Shown: positions 25,835 to 34,306 of the stretch, piece after piece
How the letters are laid out: every line of letters starts with the position of its first letter
Position numbering within the stretch: the stretch's first letter is position 1
NCBI RefSeq assembly: GCF_014842915.1
Contig: NZ_JACYXI010000007.1
Coordinates: 186,001-250,000 of the forward strand
DNA from: Roseibium litorale
GTDB lineage: Bacteria; Pseudomonadota; Alphaproteobacteria; Rhizobiales; Stappiaceae
Length of the DNA: 64,000 nt
Direction: 5' to 3'
The notes under the pieces: generated by a model
Told to the model about the DNA's origin: nothing
Databases searched by the model: none
Seen by the model: the letters and a program-made list of their open reading frames with translations, nothing else
Program-made: the position numbers and the translations under genes

Positions 25835-26610
25835 CCGTCCATTTCATTGGTGCCGGTCCCGGCGATCCGGATCTCATCACCGTGCGCGGGTTGCGGCTGA
25901 TTCAGTCCTGCCCGGTCTGCCTTTATGCAGGCTCGCTTGTGCCCGAACAGATCGTGGCCGCAGCGCCGGAAGGCGCGCGCGTCATTGATACCGCACCGCT
26001 AACCTTGGACGAGATCATCGCGGAAATCGTCGCGGCTCATGAAGCAGGACAGGATGTGGCCCGCGTTCATTCCGGCGATCCGTCCATATATGGCGCAACG
26101 GCAGAGCAGATGCGACGCCTCGATGCGCTGGGTATTGACTATGACGTCACCCCCGGCGTTCCGGCCTTTGCTGCGGCAGCCGCAGCGCTGAAGACCGAGC
26201 TGACCATTCCGGAAGTGGCTCAAACGATCATCGTCACCCGCACATCCATTCAAAGCTCGGCAATGCCGAACAACGAGGATCTGGTAACCCTCGGCAAGAG
26301 CGGCGCGACACTGGCAATCCACCTGTCTGTCCGGAACCTGCGCGAGATCGAACGCCAGCTCACCCCGCTTTATGGCGCCGACTGCCCGGTCATCGTCGCC
26401 TTCCGCGTCGGCTGGCCGGACGAGGCCTTCATCCATGGCACCCTGTCAGATATTGCCGAGAAGGTCCGCAAGGCAAAGCTCACCCGCACGGCGCTGATTT
26501 TCGTGGGCCGCGCTCTGAAGCCGGACAAGGACTTCCGCGACAGCGCGCTTTATGACGCTGATCATGTCCATGTTCTGCGGCCAAAGAAAAAGGCCAAGGC
26601 AGGCGAATAA
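25831..26610 (+). CDS. cobM: precorrin-4 / cobalt-precorrin-4 C11-methyltransferase
   Basis: CobM/CbiF, 259 residues, methylates C11. Signatures are HFIGAGPGDPDLITVRGL, VCLYAGSLVPEQ, VHSGDPSIYGATAEQM and TPGVPAFAAAAAAL, then TIIVTRTSIQSSAMP. The C-terminus is lysine-rich (RPKKKAKAGE). It is the last gene of the first corrinoid transcription unit: its start overlaps the previous stop as ATGA and a strong terminator begins immediately after its stop codon. Confidence 0.96.
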   Translation: MTVHFIGAGPGDPDLITVRGLRLIQSCPVCLYAGSLVPEQIVAAAPEGARVIDTAPLTLDEIIAEIVAAHEAGQDVARVHSGDPSIYGATAEQMRRLDALGIDYDVTPGVPAFAAAAAALKTELTIPEVAQTIIVTRTSIQSSAMPNNEDLVTLGKSGATLAIHLSVRNLREIERQLTPLYGADCPVIVAFRVGWPDEAFIHGTLSDIAEKVRKAKLTRTALIFVGRALKPDKDFRDSALYDADHVHVLRPKKKAKAGE

Positions 26611-26650
26611 TGAGAAGGCCAGACCGGTTTCACGGTCTGGCCTTCTCATT
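26611..26650. terminator. bidirectional terminator after cobM
   Basis: A perfect 15-base stem TGAGAAGGCCAGACC / GGTCTGGCCTTCTCA with an 8-base loop. The right arm ends in TTTC. It lies between convergent genes and can serve both. Confidence 0.88.
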
Positions 26651-26679
26651 TCAGTGCCTTGTCTAATCAGCTCCGGAAA

Positions 26680-27141
26680 TCAGCGGGTTGCGCTGATGAT
26701 CGCCGAGACGATTCCCGTGCTGATCGCCACGAGGACGTAATCGTTGTTGTGGCGAACCCACTTGTAGCCTTTGGGCGGCTGCTTCAGGTGATGCTTCTTG
26801 TAGTCGACGGGCGCCCCGCGGAACTTTTTTGGCATGGTTCCGCCCGTCCGCTTCCAATCTGCCGCAGCAGCGTGAGAGGCGGGCTTCTTCATCTTTTGCT
26901 GCGCTTCGACCTTCTGCTGCTTCTTCAGCTTTTCGCCGGACAGCTTGCCTGCAGGCTTGGATGCATGGGCTTTCTGCTCGCCCTGCTGCTTTTGGTGTTG
27001 CTGCTTCTTTTTCTTCAGCAACAGCTCTTCCTGCGTCGGCTTGTCCTTGGCGGCAGCAATCGACGGAGCGCCTGCCAGGCTTGCGGAGACGCAAACCGCC
27101 AGCATCGCCGCGGCGGCACGAGACCAAATCATTCTTTTCAT
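26680..27141 (-). CDS. RcnB-family periplasmic protein
   Basis: A 153-residue protein with a signal peptide (AAAAMLAVCVSASLAGA, cleavage near residue 30). A Lys/Gln-rich charged linker follows (KKKKQQHQKQQGEQKA), then a C-terminal RcnB-type domain (YKKHHLKQPPKGYKWVRHNN, then DYVLVAISTGIV). RcnB in E. coli is a periplasmic protein linked to nickel and cobalt homeostasis. Its place between two units of a cobalt-using corrinoid locus makes a cobalt role plausible. ATG 27141 begins MKRMIWSRAA; an upstream alternative adds five residues. Confidence 0.8.
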   Translation of the reverse strand: MKRMIWSRAAAAMLAVCVSASLAGAPSIAAAKDKPTQEELLLKKKKQQHQKQQGEQKAHASKPAGKLSGEKLKKQQKVEAQQKMKKPASHAAAADWKRTGGTMPKKFRGAPVDYKKHHLKQPPKGYKWVRHNNDYVLVAISTGIVSAIISATR

Positions 27142-27229
27142 AAAATCCACTCTCACTAAACGCCCCTGTGCTTTAACGTTTAGAGCGGCCTATTCGGGCG
27201 GCAAGGCTGGCAGGAAGATATCCTGCGCC

Positions 27230-28564
27230 CTATCGAGCACCGGCGCGAGCGGCGATCAGATGCGCGAAAGATCCTGCTGTTCTGCCGTTGCGCAGCCCCA
27301 TGTCCGGCAAGACCGTCCCTTCCGCATCCTCGGCGGAAAACAGCCGTCCGCTTCCCCGTTCGGACAAAACCGAGGCGTAGTGGAATTCATGGGCCGCCAC
27401 CTGCAGCCCCTTTTTCCAGCCGCTGACGGGCAACGCCTCAAGGAGGCTAACCTCCCTGTAGCCAAGATGGCGCTTTCGGGCGGCAAAGCTCGTTTCCAGG
27501 GGCAGAAGACCCAGCATCCGGTGGCGTGTTCCATCGCCATCGACCAGGCCCTCGCCCAACGTCATGTAGCCACCACACTCACCATAGATGAATGTCCCCT
27601 GCTCTGCGGCCACCAGAAGGCTATTGCGAAAGCGGTCATTGGCAGCAAGCCGCCCAGCATGCAGCTCCGGATATCCGCCGGGAAGAAAAATAGCGTCAGC
27701 GTCCGGTGAGGCGGCCTCATCCGCAAGCGGTGAAAAGAAGCTGATTTCGACCCCGGCCCTGCGCCAGCCCTCCAGCACATGAGGATAGGCAAAGGCAAAC
27801 GCCACGTCCGAGGCAACGGCAATTCTTTGCCCAAATGGCGGCAGCAAAGGCCCACCGGAAAGCTTAGCTTGATTGAGTGGTGCGGCCAATCCTGCAATGG
27901 CATCCAGATCGGCATGGGCTTCCAGATGCTCTGCTGCCTGATCCAGAAACCCGGCAAGCCCCGTGTGTTCGCCTGCCTGCACCAGCCCCAGATGGCGCTC
28001 TGGCAGAACAAGCTCAGTCAGACGCGGCAAGGCGCCGACGACAGGAATGCCAAGCGGAGCCAAGGCTTTACGCAGCATGGCCTCGTGCCGGGCGCTGCCC
28101 ACCTTGTTGAGCAGAACACCAGCAATCGAAACATCCGTCCGGAATGAGGCAAAACCGGACACGAGAGCTGCAACGGATTGGGCCTGCTTCGCGCAGTCGA
28201 CGACAAGAACCACGGGTAGACCGAGACAAGCCGCGAGGTCCGCCGCAGAGCCGCGCCCGTTGGCCGCCCCGTCGAAGAGACCCATAGCCGCTTCCACGGC
28301 AAGCAGATCTGCGCCTAGCATCTGCGAGGCGGCCAAAGACCGGATCTGGTCAGCGTCCATCGCCCAGGCATCCAGATTGACGCAAGGCAGACCGCTGGCG
28401 GCTTCATGAAATTTCGGATCGATATAATCCGGGCCGGATTTTGCGGAAGCGACACAGACACCGCTGTTGCGCAGGGCTCTGAGAACCGCCAGCGTTAGGG
28501 TCGTCTTGCCCGCCCCGGAGGATGGTGCTGCGATCATCAGCCCCCGTGGGCCTGGTGGGGTCAT
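27230..28564 (-). CDS. cobB: cobyrinate a,c-diamide synthase
   Basis: CobB/CbiA, 444 residues, amidates the a and c carboxylates of cobyrinate with ATP and glutamine. The P-loop is LMIAAPSSGAGKTTLTLAV at the N-terminus. The C-terminal class I glutamine amidotransferase-like domain has the catalytic cysteine in GECGGYMTLGEGL and a conserved histidine in VAAHEFHYASV. Its ATG overlaps the stop of cobA (ATGA at 28561-28564), so the two form a coupled minus-strand unit. Confidence 0.95.
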   Translation of the reverse strand: MTPPGPRGLMIAAPSSGAGKTTLTLAVLRALRNSGVCVASAKSGPDYIDPKFHEAASGLPCVNLDAWAMDADQIRSLAASQMLGADLLAVEAAMGLFDGAANGRGSAADLAACLGLPVVLVVDCAKQAQSVAALVSGFASFRTDVSIAGVLLNKVGSARHEAMLRKALAPLGIPVVGALPRLTELVLPERHLGLVQAGEHTGLAGFLDQAAEHLEAHADLDAIAGLAAPLNQAKLSGGPLLPPFGQRIAVASDVAFAFAYPHVLEGWRRAGVEISFFSPLADEAASPDADAIFLPGGYPELHAGRLAANDRFRNSLLVAAEQGTFIYGECGGYMTLGEGLVDGDGTRHRMLGLLPLETSFAARKRHLGYREVSLLEALPVSGWKKGLQVAAHEFHYASVLSERGSGRLFSAEDAEGTVLPDMGLRNGRTAGSFAHLIAARAGAR

Positions 28565-29424
28565 CCGAGGTCCTGCACCTTGTTGCGCCCAAGCTGGAGT
28601 GGATCTGCGTCCAGAATGCGCCCCTCCATCGCTCCCAGCCAGTCAAGGCCGGAGCGGAGGCGCACCACTTCGCCCACGCAGACAATTGCCGGAGGCTCAA
28701 GCCCGGCCGCTTCCGCCTCTTCGGCGCAACGGCCAAGCGTCGTCTCCAGAACCTTTTGCCCGGCTAAGGAAGCGTTGCACACAATGCCCACAGGCTCGTC
28801 CACAGACCGTCCACCGGCAATGAGTTTGCCGGCGATCGCGGAAAGATGCTTCATCGCCATATACATGACGATCACAGGTGACCCCTTTGCGATACCGTCC
28901 CAGTTAACCGCGTCCGGCGTCAGCCCGGTCTGGTCATGGCCCGTCAGGAAGGTCACGGCCTGATTGGTATCACGATGTGTTGCGGGAATACCGGCATAGG
29001 CCAAACCACCGATCCCGGCAGTGATACCTGGAATAACGCGGAAAGGCACCCCGGCTCCGACCAGCCCCAAAGCCTCCTCGCCCCCCCTGCCGAAGACAAA
29101 GGGATCCCCTCCCTTGAGACGCAGCACACGTTTCCCGGCACGGGCGTATTCGATCAGCTTCAGCGTGATATCGCGCTGTTTCGGGCTGGGCTTACCGCCA
29201 CGCTTACCGGCATAGTCAACGACGGCACCCGGCTTCACCCATTGGAGAATCGTCTGATCGACAAGCGCGTCATAGACGACGACATCCGCCTGACGCAGGC
29301 CGTTCAGGGCGTGAAGGGTCAGCAGCCCGGGATCACCCGGCCCGGCACCGGCCAGCCAGACCCAGCCCGGTTCGAAAACCGGCAGCCGGGACGCGAGATC
29401 TGGAAAAAAAGCTTCGCTGTTCAT
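28561..29424 (-). CDS. cobA: uroporphyrinogen-III C-methyltransferase
   Basis: CobA/SUMT, 287 residues, methylates C2 and C7 of uroporphyrinogen III to give precorrin-2, the first committed step. Signatures are VWLAGAGPGDPGLLTLHALN, YAGKRGGKPSPKQRDI, LKGGDPFVFGRGGEE and GIPATHRDTNQAVTFLTGH. It lacks the CysG dehydrogenase/ferrochelatase domain, so oxidation to sirohydrochlorin must be supplied by another gene not seen here. It is first in a two-gene minus unit and is divergent from cbiD across 121 bases. Confidence 0.96.
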   Translation of the reverse strand: MNSEAFFPDLASRLPVFEPGWVWLAGAGPGDPGLLTLHALNGLRQADVVVYDALVDQTILQWVKPGAVVDYAGKRGGKPSPKQRDITLKLIEYARAGKRVLRLKGGDPFVFGRGGEEALGLVGAGVPFRVIPGITAGIGGLAYAGIPATHRDTNQAVTFLTGHDQTGLTPDAVNWDGIAKGSPVIVMYMAMKHLSAIAGKLIAGGRSVDEPVGIVCNASLAGQKVLETTLGRCAEEAEAAGLEPPAIVCVGEVVRLRSGLDWLGAMEGRILDADPLQLGRNKVQDLG

Positions 29425-29545
29425 CCGTTCTTTCTAGTCCGCAGAACGCCGGAGGCCAAGCTTCACGGCATCCTGCCGCTTATCTTCCTTGTGCGCAGGT
29501 GCAAATGGGTCGCAGATCTCCGGAGTTTCGCGGTATAAGCCGAGC

Positions 29546-30640
29546 ATGACTGGGGAAGCACCACGAGAGCTGAGACGCGGCTGGACGACCGGGGCCTGTG
29601 CCACCGGCGCGGCTAAGGCCGCCTTTCATGCGCTTGTTACAGGTGACTTTCCCGACCCTGTGACCATCACCTTGCCGAAGGGCGGTGAGACGGCTTTTGC
29701 TCTGGCCCGGCACGAACTGTCCGCAAGCAGCGCCAGCGCCTCCATCATCAAGGATGCAGGCGACGATCCCGACGTGACCCATGGCGCGATGGTCAGCGCA
29801 AGTGTTCGTCTGCTGCCGAAAGGCGAAGGCGTCCAGTTCCGGGCGGGACCGGGCGTTGGAACAGTGACACGAGCGGGCCTGCCGGTTCACCCCGGCGAAC
29901 CAGCCATCAATCCAGTGCCCCGGCAAATGATGCAAACCGCCATTGCGGAGGTCTGCCAGGAAACCGGCGCACCGGGCGACGTGGAAATCACCGTCTCCAT
30001 CGAGGACGGCGAAGCCCTCGCACTCAAGACACTGAACGGGCGGCTCGGCATCGTCGGCGGCCTGTCGGTGCTCGGCACCACGGGTATCGTGCGCCCGTTT
30101 TCCTGTGCCGCCTGGATTGCGTCCATTCACCGGGGCATCGACGTGGCACGGGCGGCAGGGCTCACGCATGTGGCCGCCGCAACCGGCTCCACCTCTGAAG
30201 ACGCGATCCGCGCCCGCTACGATCTGGAAGACGCCGCCTATCTGGACATGGGTGACTTTGCAGGCGGTCTGCTGAAGTACCTGCGCGCCCACCCTTTGCC
30301 CCGGCTCACATTGGCTGGCGGCTTTGCAAAATTCACCAAGCTGGCCCAAGGCGCGATGGATCTGCATTCCGCCCGCAGCAGGGTCGACTTTGAGTTCCTG
30401 TCCCGGTTGCTGGAAGAGACGGGCGCGTCCGCATCTCTGATCGACAAGAGCCGGAGCGCAAACACCGCCAAGGAAGTCCTGGACCTCTCTCTTGGAGAAA
30501 GGATCGACCTCAGCACGCCGCTGGCCCTTAAGACCCGCCAAGCCGTGCGGACGCTCTTGCGCGATGCTCCCATCTCCCTGGAGGTCATGATCGTTGACCG
30601 CGCCGGAAAGGTGACCGGGGAAAGCGGCTGGGATGAGTGA
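29546..30640 (+). CDS. cbiD: cobalt-precorrin-5B C1-methyltransferase
   Basis: CbiD, 364 residues, methylates C1 in the oxygen-independent pathway, the step done by CobF in the oxygen-dependent one. The diagnostic N-terminus is ELRRGWTTGACATGAAKAA. Later blocks VGTVTRAGLPVHPGEPAINP, GRLGIVGGLSVLGTTGIV and TLAGGFAKFTKLAQGAMDLH are intact. ATG 29546 gives the usual length; upstream in-frame codons lie in the intergenic region. cobK starts inside its 3' end (overlap of 8 bases). Confidence 0.95.
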   Translation: MTGEAPRELRRGWTTGACATGAAKAAFHALVTGDFPDPVTITLPKGGETAFALARHELSASSASASIIKDAGDDPDVTHGAMVSASVRLLPKGEGVQFRAGPGVGTVTRAGLPVHPGEPAINPVPRQMMQTAIAEVCQETGAPGDVEITVSIEDGEALALKTLNGRLGIVGGLSVLGTTGIVRPFSCAAWIASIHRGIDVARAAGLTHVAAATGSTSEDAIRARYDLEDAAYLDMGDFAGGLLKYLRAHPLPRLTLAGGFAKFTKLAQGAMDLHSARSRVDFEFLSRLLEETGASASLIDKSRSANTAKEVLDLSLGERIDLSTPLALKTRQAVRTLLRDAPISLEVMIVDRAGKVTGESGWDE

Positions 30641-31400
30641 ACGCCCCAAAATCCTCGTTCTGGCCGGAACCCCGGAAGCACGGAGCCTGCTCCGGGAATT
30701 AGCCGGCCGAATGCCCCACCTGGATATTCTTGCATCCTTTGCTGGTGCTGTTCAGGATCTGCCTGGAATCGACGTCCCTGTCAGGGTCGGCGGCTTTGGT
30801 GGCGCTGACGGGTTAAGCACCTTTTTGAAAGGCGAGCAGATCAGCTGCCTTGTGGATGCCACCCATCCCTTTGCGCAGGTTATCAGCGCTCATGCCGCCG
30901 CAGCGGCCCGGCAGGCAAGTGTCCCCTTGCTGAGGCTCGAAAGGCCGGCCTGGGAGCCAAACCCTGAGGACCAATGGATTGCGGCCGCCTCGCTTGATGA
31001 GGCTGCCAGCCTCCTCCCCGAAGGCTCAAAACCCTTGATCGCAGCAGGACGGAAGGAAATCGGCCGCTTCACCCATCGGGGGGATCTTTCCGCGGTGGTG
31101 CGGATGATCGAGCCTCCCGGCACCGTCTTGCCCGGCAGCTGGCACCTGATTCTCGAAAAGCCCAGCGCAGAGACCGCAGAGGAAAAGAAGCTGCTCAGCG
31201 ACCACGGCATCACCCATGTTGTGTCAAAGAACAGCGGCGGCCGAATGTCCTATGCAAAGATTGCTGCCGCGGCGGCGCTTGGCCTTCCCGTTGTCATGGT
31301 GCAAAGGCCTGAGCTTGCACCAGCCAGAACGTTCTCTTCAGTGGAGGCAATTCTAGAAGAACTGAAGCAGATGCCTCAGCTTCAAGCTGCCGGCTGCTGA
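30633..31400 (+). CDS. cobK: precorrin-6A / cobalt-precorrin-6A reductase
   Basis: CobK/CbiJ, 255 residues, NADPH-dependent reduction of the macrocycle before the C5/C15 methylations. Family text: KILVLAGTPEARSLLRELAG, CLVDATHPFAQVISAHAAAA and SKNSGGRMSYAKIAAAAALG. It is translationally coupled to cbiD. Its last 19 bases overlap, tail to tail, the end of the WecG-like gene on the other strand, which marks the border between the corrinoid locus and the polysaccharide island. Confidence 0.93.
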   Translation: MSERPKILVLAGTPEARSLLRELAGRMPHLDILASFAGAVQDLPGIDVPVRVGGFGGADGLSTFLKGEQISCLVDATHPFAQVISAHAAAAARQASVPLLRLERPAWEPNPEDQWIAAASLDEAASLLPEGSKPLIAAGRKEIGRFTHRGDLSAVVRMIEPPGTVLPGSWHLILEKPSAETAEEKKLLSDHGITHVVSKNSGGRMSYAKIAAAAALGLPVVMVQRPELAPARTFSSVEAILEELKQMPQLQAAGC

Positions 31401-32191
31401 GTTTTCTTCAGACGCCGCACCGCCCAGAGAAATTTCGGAATTCCGATCACATAACGGCGGAACAGGCGCCTTGGCTCCTGAGCAAGCCGGAACAGCCATT
31501 CAAGACCGAGGGCGCGCATCCAGTCCGGTGCGCGCAGGATTGTCCCGGACATGAAATCCAGCAAGGCGCCGACGCCAATGGTGACGGTTACCCCCAGCCT
31601 GTCCCGATTGGCAACGATGAACTGCTCCTGCCGCGGGTTTCCCATCGCCACCAGCAGAAGGTCCGGTTGAACCGCGGATATAGCCTTGCAGACCACATCC
31701 GTTTCGTCCGCCCCGAAATAACCGTTCCGCATCCCCACCACCGTGTGAAGCGGATAGGTTTCGCTTATATGCCGCGCGGCCAGCCTAAGCTGTTCTTCCT
31801 TCGCCCCCAGCAGATAGATACGCAGCGGTACACCGATCTTGCCGAGCAGCTGAGGAACAAAATCCGTTCCATTCAAGTTCGCAGGAAATCCTCTGCCGGA
31901 CAGCCATCTTGCCGCAATCTCGATCCCGATGCCGTCGTTCAGCAGCGTCATCGACCTGAGTACCGTTTCATACTCGGGCGTTTCAAGCGCAGTCAGCGCA
32001 GTATGCGCGTTGCAGATGGCGATATCCGTGCGGCGATGATCCAGAACCGCAGAGCGTACCAGGTTCAAAGCCTCCGGCAGGTCCAGGCGCAATATCTCCA
32101 GAGACCCGAAGCGGAAACTGCCGTCCCTGATAGAATGATCTGCTTCCACGCTCTTCACTGCCATACCTGTATCGCTTGCCGGAAGACTCAT
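31382..32191 (-). CDS. WecG/TagA/CpsF family glycosyltransferase
   Basis: A 269-residue GT26 enzyme. Typical blocks are ICNAHTALTALETPEYETVL, LLNDGIGIEIAARWLSG, ANLNGTDFVPQLL, GYFGADETDVVCKAI and LLLVAMGNPRQEQFI. The family adds N-acetylmannosaminuronate, glucuronate or related sugars to lipid-linked intermediates at the cytoplasmic face, usually as an early step after the priming sugar. ATG 32191 begins MSLPASDTGMAVKS; a later ATG (MAVKSVEAD) is possible. It lies just downstream of the acyltransferase on the same strand. Confidence 0.9.
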   Translation of the reverse strand: MSLPASDTGMAVKSVEADHSIRDGSFRFGSLEILRLDLPEALNLVRSAVLDHRRTDIAICNAHTALTALETPEYETVLRSMTLLNDGIGIEIAARWLSGRGFPANLNGTDFVPQLLGKIGVPLRIYLLGAKEEQLRLAARHISETYPLHTVVGMRNGYFGADETDVVCKAISAVQPDLLLVAMGNPRQEQFIVANRDRLGVTVTIGVGALLDFMSGTILRAPDWMRALGLEWLFRLAQEPRRLFRRYVIGIPKFLWAVRRLKKTQQPAA

Positions 32192-32214
32192 TCGGCCCAA
32201 TGATGATGGCCGCC

Positions 32215-32817
32215 CTAGCGCTCCACCGGTTCCCGCCAGCCGCGCATCGGAACGTCGGTCCGCTCGAATTTCCTGCGCTCCTTGATTTCCCGCGCCGGGT
32301 TCCCCGCATAGACCGTCCAGGGCTTGAGATCCTTGACCGCGACGCCGTGGGTCCCGAGAACAGCTCCATCACCCACCGTCACACCTGGCCCAACGAAGGC
32401 GTCCGCCGTGATCCAGGCATAGTCACCGATGGTGACCGGCGAGGTCATTAGTTGAAAGAATTCCCCATTGATGTCGTGAGTGCCGGTGCAGATATGCGCC
32501 CTCTTGGAAACCACAGCATATTTGCCGATCGTGATCCGCGCCATACAGTAGATGTCCGCGTGATCAGCAATCGCAGCAAAATCCTCAAGGACAAGGTTCC
32601 CCGGATACCAGATCCTGGCGGACGGGGCGACATAGACTCCCTTTCCGACTTTGGCACCGAATAGCCGCAGCAGGAACCTGCGCCAGCCGTGGAAGGGCTG
32701 CGTCCAGGACGCCAGCAGGCTCCAGACAAGCCCCCAGACCAGGCGCAGGACACGATGACGCCAGCCAAACCTGGGTTCGCTTTCAAAAACTCTTCCGGTT
32801 CCCACTGACACGTTCAT
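32215..32817 (-). CDS. WcaF-like hexapeptide-repeat acyltransferase
   Basis: A 200-residue left-handed beta-helix acyltransferase resembling colanic-acid acetyltransferase WcaF. Hexapeptide repeats run from about residue 55 to 170 (VGKGVYVAPSARIWYPGNLV, ITIGKYAVVSKRAHICTGTH, VTIGDYAWITADAFVGPGV). An acetyl-CoA-dependent O-acetylation of a sugar in the polysaccharide is the likely role. The N-terminal 45 residues are a hydrophobic helix-rich lead (VLRLVWGLVWSLLASW). It is divergent from the GT4 gene across 259 bases that presumably hold both promoters. Confidence 0.88.
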   Translation of the reverse strand: MNVSVGTGRVFESEPRFGWRHRVLRLVWGLVWSLLASWTQPFHGWRRFLLRLFGAKVGKGVYVAPSARIWYPGNLVLEDFAAIADHADIYCMARITIGKYAVVSKRAHICTGTHDINGEFFQLMTSPVTIGDYAWITADAFVGPGVTVGDGAVLGTHGVAVKDLKPWTVYAGNPAREIKERRKFERTDVPMRGWREPVER

Positions 32818-33076
32818 CCCTTTCGATATCCCCCTCTCGGCGCTTCCAGAGAACCCGGTGGCTTTTATCGCTCAGCCATCCGGAAAAATGCGGGCCTTCA
32901 TCCTTTTTTGAGAGGGAATGGTGGATCTTGAGTGAACAAACCGTCCTTACGTCATTTTTTTGTTTGTGAGGCCGTTTGGGATTTTGCGCCGGAGGCCGGC
33001 AGCATCCCAACCAGTGCTGGGTTATCCCGGTACAGACGGACCGCACATTAGAGACTCCCCGGAGAGAAGCCTTTCA

Positions 33077-34306
33077 ATGAACCCGCTTGACCGGACCGGC
33101 AATCACGCAGAACCTCACATTCTTCATCTCAGCGCCGACTACCCCAACCCGTACAGGAACCGGACAACAACAGCTATCGAGCGGCTTGTGATCAGTGCCG
33201 TGAGGGAAAACGGCGGCATCGGCGACCATGTGGTGATGTCTCTCAACCGCACGAGCCTGCCCTGGAAGACCCATTTCATCGATTGCGGCGAACGTGACGG
33301 CGTACGCGTGTTTGCCTACCGCTATTTCGGCCTGCCCATGGGAATTGGCCTGGCGGGCACCATGCGCCGGGTCGCACGCAAGATCGCCAAGGTTCTAAAT
33401 GCCGAGGGCTGGCAGCCTGACCTGATCCATGCCCACAAGTTCGCGTTTGAGGGAATCGCAGGTCTTGAGCTTTGTGAAACCTATGGCGGCACGCCCCGCT
33501 TCTTTGTTTCAGTGCGGGGAGAATCCGAGCGCAACGTCCTGTTGTTCAAGCCCAATTACCGGCCCCTTTTGCGGCGGATCGCGGAACGGGCAGACATGAT
33601 CTATCATGTCTCCGCCTGGTTCCGCGCTGCCTTCCACGAGCATATTCCCGAACAACCGGCCAAGGAGCGACTTCTACCGAATATCGTCGGCAACACGGCG
33701 CCTGAACTGCCTTCAATGCCTCCAAACGGGCGGTTTGCGACCGTCCTGCACCTGAACCTGCGCAAGCGGAAAGGTCTCAACGATCTGCTCAAGGGCTTCG
33801 CCATTTTCCATGAGGCAAATCCGGACGTCTGCCTTGATATCATTGGTCCCGGGGACGACGAGACCGTTGCGGCAGTCATCAAGGAGATTGACGAGCTGGA
33901 TCTGGCCGCAAGCGTCAAGCTTCTGGGGGGAATGGACGGCAAAACGCTCTTTGAGCACCTGCCCCACTACATTGCGCTTGCTCTGCCAAGCCATCAGGAG
34001 ACCTTCGGCATGGTCTACCTTGAGGCCCTCTTTGCGGGTATCCCTATCCTTTACAGCCGGGACACCGGCATCGATGGTTATCTTGACGGGGTCAATGCCG
34101 GGGTGGGCGTCGAAGCGGGCAACGCCGAAGACATCGCTTCTGCATTGGAAAAACTCTACCGCGACAACGCGGCCTACCGGAGTTCCATCGCGGCATCTGG
34201 CAGGCTTCTGCATGACCGGTTCGATCCGGAGGCAATCACATCGGGATACCGGAAAGATGTCGCAAGGGTTTGCGGATCAGCGCTACATGAGGGGACGAAA
34301 TCATGA
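33077..34306 (+). CDS. group 1 (GT4-like) glycosyltransferase
   Basis: A 409-residue GT-B fold enzyme. The N-terminal acceptor domain begins HILHLSADYPNPYRNR, and the C-terminal donor domain has HLNLRKRKGLNDLLKGF and the E-x7-E type region HQETFGMVYLEALFAGIP. It transfers a sugar from an NDP-sugar to a polysaccharide intermediate in the cytoplasm. ATG 33077 follows GGAGAGAAG. Its stop overlaps the ATG of the GH5 gene (ATGA), so the two are coupled. Confidence 0.92.
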   Translation: MNPLDRTGNHAEPHILHLSADYPNPYRNRTTTAIERLVISAVRENGGIGDHVVMSLNRTSLPWKTHFIDCGERDGVRVFAYRYFGLPMGIGLAGTMRRVARKIAKVLNAEGWQPDLIHAHKFAFEGIAGLELCETYGGTPRFFVSVRGESERNVLLFKPNYRPLLRRIAERADMIYHVSAWFRAAFHEHIPEQPAKERLLPNIVGNTAPELPSMPPNGRFATVLHLNLRKRKGLNDLLKGFAIFHEANPDVCLDIIGPGDDETVAAVIKEIDELDLAASVKLLGGMDGKTLFEHLPHYIALALPSHQETFGMVYLEALFAGIPILYSRDTGIDGYLDGVNAGVGVEAGNAEDIASALEKLYRDNAAYRSSIAASGRLLHDRFDPEAITSGYRKDVARVCGSALHEGTKS

